A stretch of 64,000 nucleotides of DNA from Eucommia ulmoides (lineage: Eukaryota > Streptophyta > Magnoliopsida > Garryales > Eucommiaceae). The position numbers were made by a program, and so were the translations under genes. The stretch covers positions 40,729,546 through 40,793,545 of the forward strand of contig CM028326.1 of the NCBI GenBank assembly GCA_016647705.1, written 5' to 3'. The first letter of the stretch is position 1, and every line of letters starts with the position of its first letter. The notes below the pieces were generated by a model. It saw only the letters and a program-made list of their open reading frames with translations, did not search any database and was not told where the DNA came from. This document shows, piece by piece, positions 1 through 9,615 of the stretch.

Positions 1-141
1 TTCCATCGACGATCTAGCTTGTTCAATAAATCCTGATTTTTTGATCAAGTCCTAAATGACTTTCTAGTAAGATCCTTCCTGTGTTTTAGACCTCTAATGA
101 ATGAGGGAAGCGAAAGGGTGGTGGCCTTCGATACCCTTCTA

Positions 142-279
142 ATGTCTACTTTTTTTGAAACATTTTTGGTAGTTTTGATAGATAGCAACAGAATTGTTAG
201 AGCAGATGTTCCTTTTAGAAGGTCAGAATCCAAGTATAGTGTCAAACAAGTAGGTGTCACTATTTAGTTCTATGGCGGC
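142..279 (+). pseudogene. psbB: Plastid psbB (CP47) fragment in nuclear DNA
   Basis: The plus-strand translation matches an internal piece of the photosystem II core antenna protein CP47: a TFFET motif, then [10 protein letters not shown], then ESKYS and QVGVT. Intact CP47 is about 508 residues and this keeps only about 46. Compared with the normal plastid gene as I remember it, most changes look like C to T or G to A, including one that makes a stop in the VEFYGG region. That is the usual decay of methylated nuclear plastid DNA (NUPT). Homology may reach back to about 105 but is poor there. The fragment ends abruptly after TATGGCGGC, where ycf2 sequence begins. It is non-functional. Confidence 0.85.
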
Positions 280-282
280 TCA

Positions 283-370
283 GAAGATTTCGGTTTTGAA
301 CAAAAATCCATTTTTTGATTTATTTAATCTATTCCATGACTGAAATAGGGGAGGATACACATTATACCAC
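283..370 (+). pseudogene. ycf2: Plastid ycf2 fragment joined to the psbB fragment
   Basis: The plus strand encodes LNKNPFFDLF followed by LFHD, a stop and RGGYTL, which matches an internal segment of the large plastid protein Ycf2. The in-frame stop lies where Ycf2 has Arg-Asn, consistent with C to T decay. In plastid genomes psbB (large single copy) and ycf2 (inverted repeat) are far apart, so their adjacency shows rearranged plastid DNA. Homology stops after about base 370. Intact Ycf2 is over 2,000 residues, so this is a small non-functional scrap. Confidence 0.8.
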
Positions 371-1199
371 AAGAAACCGTGATTAGTCGTTCCATTCATT
401 CCAAGTCAAGAGGATTGGGAATCGAGATTTGATGGTCATTTTGTAGTATAATAGGAGCATTCGTCAATAAAAGGATCGTTCACTCTCTGGTTTGGCAGTC
501 AGGGTTGGAAAAAGAGCAATCACTCATTCTTAAAACCAATGTTCTTGTGACCAAATAGTCGAGCAAAAAGGGGGAAAAGCTCTCTATTCTTGGTTCCATC
601 TGGATTTTTGCCTTTTGCTTTAGAAATCTCATCATAAATGTGATGAAATTGATTCATTCACTGTGGCTATACCCCTAAAGTTTATAAAAAATAAAAATAA
701 AAAATAGCTTTCTAACATAACGTTCCATTGCTTGGTGATCAAAATCCATTGAATGCCTGACCCTAGGCCTTCTTCTTGGAAAAGGGACCATTGGATATCC
801 TCGTAGGTAGCCATTTCTTTTGTGTCCTCTCAGGGTCACTATTTCTGAGATCTTTGACAACCCTGGCTTTCTTGCTTAATAATACCTTATTTGTAGAAAT
901 TTACCTACAAAGTAAAGTACCTATGAGGAGACCTCAATAAAGCAAAATCAAAGGAAAAATTACCCTACAGGGAGATATCATCTGCTAAAGACTAGTTCCC
1001 TCATTCCGGCCATCCATCAACATGATGAAAGATTGAGTTATCCTTTCTATAAAATACTAACACACTAGAGGTTAAGAAAGGATCTCTTGCAGGAAGATTG
1101 GCTAGATATTTCTAGTAAAAAAAACTAGCCCTATTGAGGTCATAATGAGAATTGTTTTATTTTTTTTATTCGATGTATATCCGTTATCGAATCAACAAG
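371..1199. other. Unassigned stretch beside the plastid-derived DNA
   Basis: I recognise no gene here. Short minus-strand reading frames near 632-860 encode an acidic WSLFQEEG-like peptide, but I cannot place it in a family. The stretch may contain further plastid or retroelement scraps. From about 1200 the sequence becomes similar to the U5 part of the Athila-like LTR seen again near 16040. Confidence 0.4.
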
Positions 1200-1297
1200 A
1201 AATGTCTTATATCCATGATAGAATAGTTTCTATAATTTTATTAAATTCAATAGAAAATAAGATACAATTAATAATTACAATCTAATCCCTATGGTTC
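1200..1297 (+). mobile_element. Fragment of the Athila-like 5' LTR, left of the nested insertion
   Basis: A run containing TTTTATTAAATT, AAGAT and AATTAATAATTRCAAT matches the 3' LTR copy around 16030-16083. It ends in GGTTC at 1293-1297, where the Tat-like element begins. The LTR resumes at 12503 with GACACTC and continues to its end at 12572. The LTR start (TGTGATCG as at 14713) was not found to the left, so this LTR is truncated. Confidence 0.6.
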
Positions 1298-1870
1298 TGA
1301 CGCACCCCAGATTTTGGAAGTAGAGAAAGTAGAGAGCAAGAAGAATAGGAAAACAAGATTTAGTTCATTCCTCTCAACATCCTCAAAAATTCGTTCATTT
1401 TAGAAAGTACAGTTTCAGGGGCTTTTCAAAGCGTAGGTTTTGAAAATGTTCTTTGGGCCGAGATTTAGTTTAAAAATGGAGTCGCCACGTAGCATTGAGT
1501 TAAATGCTATGCTAGGTCACCAGGATTTTTGAAAATTATTTTTTATTTTTATAAAATGGCTCGAGTTTTTGACTAAAAAATAGTTGGTCTTTACCTGAGA
1601 TTTCTTTTACGTTTGGGGTCGGTTATGCTTGAAAAAAGTGTTAGGCACCCCAGGGCACCCGTCCGAAGACGGTACCTACGTCTAAATAGATTTTCATGTT
1701 TAAACACAGTCCAAGTAACTTTCTCCGATTTTGGTTCACACAATAATTCCCATTTTTAATTGTTTTGTCTTTATATGCATTTTGATATAAGAAAACAGGA
1801 AACATTTACTATCTAACAGTAGTAACAGATAAAAACATTAAATGAAATATTTTATTTATTTTTAGTGACG

Positions 1871-2034
1871 ACCGAACTAGTAAAGGTTGCCTCCGTATCC
1901 TTGTTTTCACGGGGAATGAGGTCCAACCTAGTTCGCCCTTTCAAGATGAATTTGTTTAAATAAGTGACTAAACTCATGTGTGAGTTGCCTATGTATCTCA
2001 GATAATTGAGAATCAGGTCAATACATAGTTCATC
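1871..2034 (-). repeat. Two hairpin motifs (GTTGCCTACGTAT type) in the 3' LTR
   Basis: The first unit (1871-1935) has CGAACTAG at its start and CTAGTTCG at its end as perfect inverted arms. The second (1967-2034) has CTATGTAT and ATACATAG as 8-bp arms around a 26-base loop. Both carry GTTGCC-T and GAATCAGGTC-like words. The same pair recurs in the other LTR (10104-10270), and single copies lie at 4176-4241, 4871-4940 and 57844-57910. Confidence 0.75.
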
Positions 2035-2320
2035 TCAAGATGACTTTTTATTATTATTTTTATTTTATGAGATAAGAACAAGAATGGCACTGATTGTAAG
2101 TGGATATACACTTTTGATTTTGTTAAAAACACTCCAACCAAACTTACTTGCTTGGGAAAGTTTAGTGTTAAGGTTTATGTTATTATTCCAAAATAAAATA
2201 TATCATATATGTGTCAGTCCTACTCGTAACTAAAAAGATAGAAACGTTTCAGAAGAAGGTGCACACTTATCCTCGAAGGAATAAAGGTCTTTCTTTTATT
2301 CCGAATTTTAGCTACAAGGG

Positions 2321-2366
2321 TCTCCCCCCTCCCCCCCCCCCCACACTCACTCACTCACTCACTCTT

Positions 2367-2418
<52 letters not shown>
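2321..2418 (+). repeat. Compound microsatellite (C)n (ACTC)n (CT)n (AC)n
   Basis: Consecutive runs of C, ACTC, CT and then about 18 AC units lie in the 3' LTR. A short reading frame through this region (2211-2474) is an artefact of the repeat. Confidence 0.95.
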
Positions 2419-2420
<2 letters not shown>

Positions 2421-4023
2421 TATCTAGACTATTGTAGTAAAGTAAATGTCAGTTTAATAGTAGTCAGTAGTTAGGAGTTATTTGTCGAAAGTTTGTTATG
2501 AGTTCATTAAAGTTTGATTTCATGTGTTCTTAATAGAATCAAAGATGCTATGCACAAATAATTGTGTTCTTGATGTTCTTGACATGTTCTTGATGTTCTT
2601 GATATAAACTTGATATAAACTTGATATGAATTATGATACTTACACTATGTACATGATCTAAGCATCTAGGAATTGACCAAATATTCTATGTACGAGCAAT
2701 ATAATTGTATTTAAAACAAAATCAAAGACAGTTTTGGGAGGACTTACCTAACTTAGAGGAGTGGTCTTTCCTAAGTGTTTTTCCTTCTTTGATCTTCTTG
2801 GTTGTTCCTCAACAATTTCTTGAGATCTTGTTCTAAGAATCTCAAGAACACATTTTTTAAGCCTTTTTGACAAGATTTGAGGGTGTTTATGGAGTATAAA
2901 GCTTAGAAAATCCCTAGACCCGAGAGAGAATTTTGAGATTACAGAGAGAAAGTACAAGTTCAAGCTTCTTCTAAATCAAAAACATGCTGCTATTTATAGG
3001 TTCGGGGAGCCTGCACATTGGGGAATGCGCAAGCCTACAGAACCTCTTTTTCAGGGTGTGTTTTGTCTAGGTATGACCCTTTGATGTCTCTCAATTTCAT
3101 GGTTAGAGCCAAATATTGAAGATTTACTTAGATTCTCTAAGTAATCATTGGATTTTGTAATGATTATACAATCTTCAAAATATCTAGGCAATGATTGCTC
3201 ATCATTACTCATCATTAGGTATTATTGGTCATCATGGATTTGTACATTTCCATTAAATTCTTGATGGGTTGGGAAACTGGTTCGCTTTGCTTTCTAAGTA
3301 CTGGTTACTCAAGGTAATCTAGTTACTTCCCTTGAAAATATCTCCTTGCATTAAATGTGTTCAATGAATGTAGTCTCTACATGTTATTCAAGCATTAAAT
3401 GCTTTATTTTATGTTGATTTAATGGGCATTGAATGCCTTGATGTGATGGACCTTGAATACTTGTCATGATGGCATTCGATTTGGTTGGTTTTGAACTTTT
3501 TTTTCTTCACATTAGTTACTCTGGGTAACTAGATTGGTCATGGTAGATTCTTTGGTTTAATCAAGACTTTTGGCTTGATTTATTTAAGATTATTACTTTC
3601 AAAAAAAAATTAAATATGTATTTTTGCTGTCGAAAAGACGAAACCGGTGATAGTAAAAGTTTCAGGGGTCAAAACGGGAAACAAAGGTAATTGGTGAAAT
3701 TTGCTTAAGTTGAAGGGTAGTAACTAATTTTTATTTATTTTAAAAGTGATTTTCATGAAAATGAACATTTAATAATGTCATTTTAGTCCCCACCTTAACT
3801 TTAGAAATTTTGAGGTTGACCATAAACTTTTACTTTTACCGAATTTACTTAAATAGACAATTTTATGTTTTCTTGTGTTTTTTTTGGCTTTTTTGTAGTA
3901 TCCAATATAATCTAAGGCAAAAATACATTCTCTTTAAACATCATTTTAAAGTTTATTTAAATTTTCACTTTAGACCTGATACTTTGAAAACTTAAATAAG
4001 CGGGACAAAATGCGGTGTCTACA

Positions 4024-4040
4024 ACTACCCCTCTTTGTCA
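4024..4040 (-). promoter_or_regulatory. Polypurine tract of Tat-like element I
   Basis: On the minus strand GACAAAGAGGGGTAGT abuts the LTR start TGTAGACACC. This is the expected plus-strand primer site for reverse transcription and it fixes the element's orientation as minus. Element II has the matching tract ATAAAGAGGGGCAAC at its own LTR border. Confidence 0.75.
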
Positions 4041-4302
4041 TGTAAGTTTACTTGTAATGACAAAGATAGGAGAAATAAACCATTTTGTGTCACCACTGGA
4101 ATGAATGCTCAAATGCAAAATTTAACTAGGAATGGACTCGTCTTGTTATGATCTTTGAAATTTGAGCGAAGATGCAACTAAACCCTTGCGGGTTGCCGAC
4201 ATACCTCTGCATAATGCCGAGGACCAGGTCAAGCATAGTTTGAGGTGTGCCATTTTCAAGGCACACATGTTTTCTTATGATGAATAGTGTTCATTTAGAG
4301 GG

Positions 4303-4497
4303 ATATCGATCTCATGACGAACAATTATCGTTTAGAGGATCGCTTTAGTGGAGGAATTTTGAGGGACTCATTATATCGATCTCATGACGAACATTTATTG
4401 TTTAGAGGGTCGCTTTAGTGGAGGGATTTTGAGGGACTCACTATATCGATCTCATAACGAACAATTATCATTTAGAGGGTCGCTTTAGTGGATGGAT
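4303..4497 (-). repeat. Three tandem ~72-bp repeats with a GTTTAGAGGATCG core
   Basis: Three direct copies each contain TATCGATCTCAT, then GACGAAC or AACGAAC, ATTATCGTTTAGAG, GATCG or GGTCG, and CTTTAGTGGA. A related three-copy array (GACAAAC, then GTTTAGAGGATCG) lies at 57138-57305 in element II, at a similar distance from the polypurine tract. No reading frame runs through them. Function is unknown. Confidence 0.85.
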
Positions 4498-4552
4498 TTA
4501 AGGATATTAATAACATGAATCAAACTACCTTCCTGCAAGCATCAACTAATAT

Positions 4553-4676
4553 GCCCTAGCCTATGGCTGAGGATAGAATGAAGGAGCAGAGGTATAAAAT
4601 ATGTCCCAGCCTTTGGTTGGGGCAAGAGAGGGATTAAAATAGAATAAAATGTGCCCCAGCCAGTGGCTGGGGCTGC
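4553..4676 (-). repeat. CCCCAGCC/GGCTGGGG palindrome array of element I
   Basis: Three units carry an imperfect palindrome: CCTAGCC-TAT-GGCTGAGG, CCCAGCC-TTT-GGTTGGGG and CCCCAGCC-AGT-GGCTGGGG. The last two are preceded by TATAAAATATGT and AATAAAATGTG. Element II holds matching units at 57328-57834. Each could fold as a short hairpin with a 3-4 base loop. Confidence 0.75.
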
Positions 4677-4699
4677 TTCATGGATAACCAAACCTTAAC

Positions 4700-7600
4700 C
4701 GGTTTCCTATGTACCTTGGCATGTTGCCAAGGAGGCATCCATTGTTATTGGAATAATAAAATGAGTGAAAATGACTTCTCAGGACAGTCGAGGGACTTCT
4801 TTGGAGATGCGCCCTAATACAGGACTGAGAGAATGTCGTGAGGTAGACAACCCATTATCTTTTTCAATTTCGACCGGACCAACTTAGGTTTCCTACATAT
4901 ATTGGTAAGTTGCCAAGAATCAGGTCGTAACGTAGTTCCGAACAACGAGATTAACTTAAGAGTCATACCTATTGTAGGGAAAGAGAACAACATTTACTGG
5001 CAGCAATCTGCTCTAGCCTAATCATAAGATGGACCAGTACCTAATTATTGTTTTGTTGAAGTCTTTAAATGACGCTATTTTGATTTCTTCTATTGGAAAG
5101 CTGGTACTTGGATCACTTGAACGATACTAGGAATTACTTAAATCTAGGAAGATCCTTTTCGATCCTGGCAAGGTCAATTTTCTAATAATACTCTTCTACA
5201 CCTCGACACTTCGCAAGAATGTATAAGGTGTATTATCAAGACACAACTTATGTGAGGTCGACTCGTTGTCTTACTTCTGATTTGGTTGAAACCACTATTA
5301 GAGGTGGGCAATGACATGGTGACTGATGAGGTAATTGACTAGGTTAGATGTCCGAGGATTGAGTGTTTGCCTACTAGAGCTTTCAAATAAAGTGTATGGG
5401 TTCAAGTATCATATTGATATTGACCTATAGATACAAAATGATATGCATGATGCAACATATTCTTGTAAAGTATGATGACCAATGTTTCTCATATGTATGA
5501 AAGTTATGTATGCCTATGTAAAATGTGATGCATATTGCTTGTGTAGTATTATACTTGTATATATGTTGTGAATTTTGTGAGAAAGATGTTTGGAAAAAAA
5601 CATGTTCTACACTATGACATTGCATGATGGCACTTGTGTAAATGAATGCATTTTTTTTCCTTTATTTTTATATGAGCCTAACCATAATGATGTATGATTT
5701 CTACCTAGAAAGTTTTTTCCTAGGGAATTTAAGGTCTATATGGTAATGCCAATTTTCATTTTTTTTTCTTTTTCTTACTTGCATTAGGTATCTTTTGCTA
5801 TCAATCATCTCCCTTGGGCGCTTCCATATTGTCACCAATACGGAAGGTTGTCCGATAATTCTGAGAGGCTTTAGGTCCTTTGCTCCTGCTTGCAGCCCAA
5901 TTGAATATCGGGCCCAACATTGAGAATGCCCTTTGAGAAGGTTAAGCATAGTTTCTGTTACATGATGGAATGGTTTAGCCAGGAAAGGTGGAAGGTTATT
6001 TCATGTTTTGCTTAGTTGAGGTCGGGGCATCCCAGAATGGGAACATCTGTCTCAGAATAAAGATCATCTGTTAGTCTGGCTTGGACTTTGAATGACATTT
6101 GGATGATCTTTGAGAAAGGGTCCAAGTGAAAGGTTTACTAAACAAGGCATCCTCTCTTCATTTTCCTCTACTTTCCTAAGTTCATTTCTAATGTCTTAGG
6201 TATTATACCCATACATGCTATGTATATTTCCTTTTTCACCTTCTTGCAAGATTATTTTGACTAGATTATACTCAGGTAATCATATTCAAATATTCAATCA
6301 TCTTAGTGATTGCCATGATTTTACATCGGACTAATCTAGATTATGATAAAATGATTTCAATAATAATTTAGACCAAATATTCGTAAAAAGGTTGTCTGGT
6401 TCAATTTGATCAAGTTATGATAATTGAATTTTTCTAAGATCATTATTAGGATAACCTTGGCCCTGTATGTTACCTGAGGTTTCTTCAATGACTCCAATTC
6501 ATTTCTTCTGTCTTGAACTGAAGGCAACCAGAATGGGCATTCCCGAGATGACTCAAAGGAGGGAGAAAAGAAGTGATAGAAAGACAAGTGTTAGCTAATG
6601 ACGACTAACAAACGTTGGTTTATTATGGTAGTGCTGAGAGAATCATTTTTTTTTTCTTTTTTTCTTTTTTTTTTTATTATTTTTTTTTCTTTTTACCCTG
6701 TCAACTAGGGACACATACTTCTTATACAATCCATGTAGCGAGTTTTGGGTAGTGATCCCGGTCCAGTTGGCCCAAGTCACTAGGTATTGAGACACCCCTA
6801 CGACTTAATACTCAGATTGTATAGACAGTGTGATTCACTCGATTGCCTTCGTATGACCACTCAGTGTTTAAAAACTTTTTGATACCAGTCTTATTATTTT
6901 TTTCTTAACATGTACTTTCAAGATTTCTTACATTTTGAAGAGTAAGGTAGTTTGAGTAAATCCTGAGGTCATCGTTGATTTCGCCCCTATCTTGGATACT
7001 TCTCATTTATCAACTCTTATCTAGTAAAGTCTCCTTGTATTCTTTCAACTTGATCATATTCTTCTTTAAATTTAAAAATACATCTTTCTTTTTTATTTTG
7101 AGCAGGTTTCATGAGTTTCCAAAACTTTCACTAACGGATCTGCTATTTCCGTGCAAGATCTCACTCTATATTATTTCTTCTTAGAAGTTCATCTTCCTTT
7201 GTTCACCTACCGGACCTTTCCAAGAATTTTTTCCTTTGGTGAGGTCAGGTTCCAAAACTTTCTTTACCACCATTTTTAACATAAATCTTCCAGATATTTC
7301 CTCCTTTTATTTTGGTTGAAGAGGTTTTTTACAACTTTTCCATGGCTGTAATGATTCCACATCAAGACTGTTAGGTTTTCCTTCTAACTTTCTCAGATTT
7401 TGTGTCAATATCTCACCATCATTTAGTTGAAACAAGACATTTCTTTAAACATTTTTCTTTGGATGGCGGTCTAATTTAGTATTGAAATTATATTTTCATT
7501 TTTTTTTTATTTGCGGTGTGTAAATTACGACAAGTAAATTAATTTGTGAAAGTTGGAGTATAAAGATCTGAGTCGACCTTAGATAAAAGAATCCTGCATT

Positions 7601-9597
7601 TAGTGATACATAGATGTAGTACATAGGTGTACAAGATAATACCTAATTCATTATAAAGGACTTAAGAAGTTAAGGGAAAGGTAAAGATAAATATAGTCTT
7701 CTTTTCCTTCTCTCGAAATAGTGAGGTTGGGTTCATCCGGCTTAGGGCTTGTCATAGAATGGTAATGCTTCATTGCACCATAGCAGTCTTGGAGTTGTTT
7801 TGGTTATTTCCGACAAAGGAAGGGGCCAAGTCTATTTTATGATGTTGGTAGCGGATCTTGGATGACTTTAAGCAAAAGTTACCTAAAACATATTTTCTAG
7901 GATTATTAAATGATTAAAAACCTAGACCTTGAATTTTAAGGATGCAAATTATCTTATCCTTATGCATGACTATATTCTTGACTATGTATGAATATGTCTA
8001 TATGAATTATCACGTCTGTGTTGTATGTATGCAATCTTAGGAAAATGTAGCTCTAGTAGGCAACTTTGAGATATGTTCTGGACAAACCCCGGTTTGGACT
8101 TGGTTTCGTAGGACCAGGGTAACTTGGATTTTTTGGATTGTCCTCAACTTATAAGTTACAACCCTCTAGTCATGATTAATCTTTTATCCTCAAAATATGG
8201 ACCATTTCTCTTAGAACTTAATAACATAATTTTATTCCTAAAAAAATGATCATTGCTCCTCAAACTTAATGACAGACTTGTCCTTTTCTTCATTAGAAAT
8301 GGATCGTTGTTCTTTGGACCAAATGACAGAATTATCGCATTTTTCCTCAAAATATATATAATTTATCCTAGGACTTAAATGACAGAATTGTCTTCATTTT
8401 TTCCCTCAAAACATGGATAATTTTTCTAAGAACTTAATGAAGGGTCTAAAATACCTTTGACTTCATGATGTCTTTCTGAGAGTGAGTCTATTTTGACAGT
8501 TTGACTAGTGAACCTTAGTTAGCTTCTTAGTGGAATATGTTCTGATTTGCTTAAGGAGTTTTGACCTTAAACCTTTAGAACAAAATATCTTCCTATTGTA
8601 TAGGCTTACGATAAAGGATGCTACACTTAGGACATGACATGTAACTCCTAGGGAAATATGACCTGAGTTATGTTCATTATTGGATCACTCAGTCTTGATT
8701 TAACTGGTGGCGACACTTTCTTGCATCTTAGTAAACTTGGCTTAGTTTTGTGTAATCGAAGTGGATTCCTTCATGCTATCTTTGCAGGCAAACTTTAGAC
8801 AGATTTGTTTAGCAAAGGCTATTTTTTTTAGATGACTTATCGAGGTAAGGTTTTTAAGTAGAATATTCAAGAGGCAAAAGTATTCATGAATTATTGGACT
8901 TAAGACCACGTTGATTCATAATAGTTTTTCGCACTAAGCATTGCATAGGCAAAATAGGAATTCCAAACAACAGACTTATAAGCAATATACATTAAGGTAG
9001 AAATAAAAATTTTATCTCTCCAAGATAGTGTCCTAATTATAGAAGGGTTTTGGGTACCATTCTATCCAAGGCTCACTATATGTGGTTCACAGCTTTTCTA
9101 CTAACGCATCCTAGAATAGTTCGGTTTCCAAATCCTCAAACCTCCGGTGTCCTCCCCGAGGGAACATCCATCTTTGGTTGGTGATCCGAGCAAGGCAAGT
9201 TTCGAAGCCAAATCCCTTGTTTCTATTGACTCATCTTTCTAGTCATATAGGGTTTCGGAGCTTAGATCGGCAATAAAATTGCACGACTTCAAGCCCTACT
9301 ATCGTCCTCTCTGTCCTTATGAGGTTTGAGGCTTTTGTTTTTTCTTATGATATGTAATGCAAAGTAGTGCTCGTGTGTTAGAGAAAGTTTATAGAAAGTA
9401 AATATAGATATTTAAAGATAGTAAATTAAAATACAGTAAAGTAAAGATAATAAACAAATGCATGCAAGTATATAAACAAATATATTAAAAGATTTTTGGG
9501 GGGAATTATCTATGTTAAAAAACTGAAGATATATTTCTTGGTTTTTATTTAATCGTGAACATAGATTTAGACTTCGACGAGGCTTGACCCTCAAAAG
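4700..9597 (-). other. Non-coding internal region of Tat-like element I
   Basis: No open frame longer than about 85 codons is present and none resembles gag or pol. A hairpin motif lies at 4871-4940 (see the motif entries), pyrimidine-rich tracts near 6640-6690, and a degenerate ~65-bp repeat at 8170-8445. The polyprotein therefore seems to have been lost or replaced rather than broken by scattered stops. Confidence 0.55.
8170..8445 (+). repeat. Degenerate ~60-70 bp tandem repeat
   Basis: Four or five diverged copies share CCTCAAAATATGGA, TAGAACTTAATGACAGAATT and TTGTC-TTTTT-C segments. The array lies inside the non-coding interior of element I and has no open frame. Confidence 0.6.
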
Positions 9598-9615
9598 TCC
9601 TCAGTAGAGTCGCCA
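9598..9615 (-). promoter_or_regulatory. Primer binding site (tRNA-Arg type) of Tat-like element I
   Basis: The minus strand reads TGGCGACTCTACTGAGGA directly next to the 5' LTR end at 9616. Ogre/Tat elements use a tRNA-Arg site that starts TGGCGACTC. Two or three positions look decayed. Confidence 0.7.

Larger units (their letters stand above)
1298..4023 (-). repeat. 3' LTR of the Tat-like element I
   Basis: This 2.7 kb LTR is similar along its length to 9616-12497. Shared landmarks are CAGATTTTGGAAGTAGAGAA at the low end, two GTTGCC hairpin motifs (1871-2034), a TGTTCTTGA short-repeat zone (about 2565-2620) and a GACAAAATGCGGTGTCTACA end. The copies differ by many substitutions and indels, so the insertion is old. 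A microsatellite at 2321-2418 is absent from the partner LTR, which has a short TA run instead. Confidence 0.8.

Noticed and set aside
2211..2474. 87-codon frame
   Set aside because: Most of it translates the compound microsatellite.
4303..4497. Direct repeats resembling a CRISPR array
   Set aside because: Units are tandem with homologous spacers, there are no cas genes, and the setting is a plant retrotransposon.
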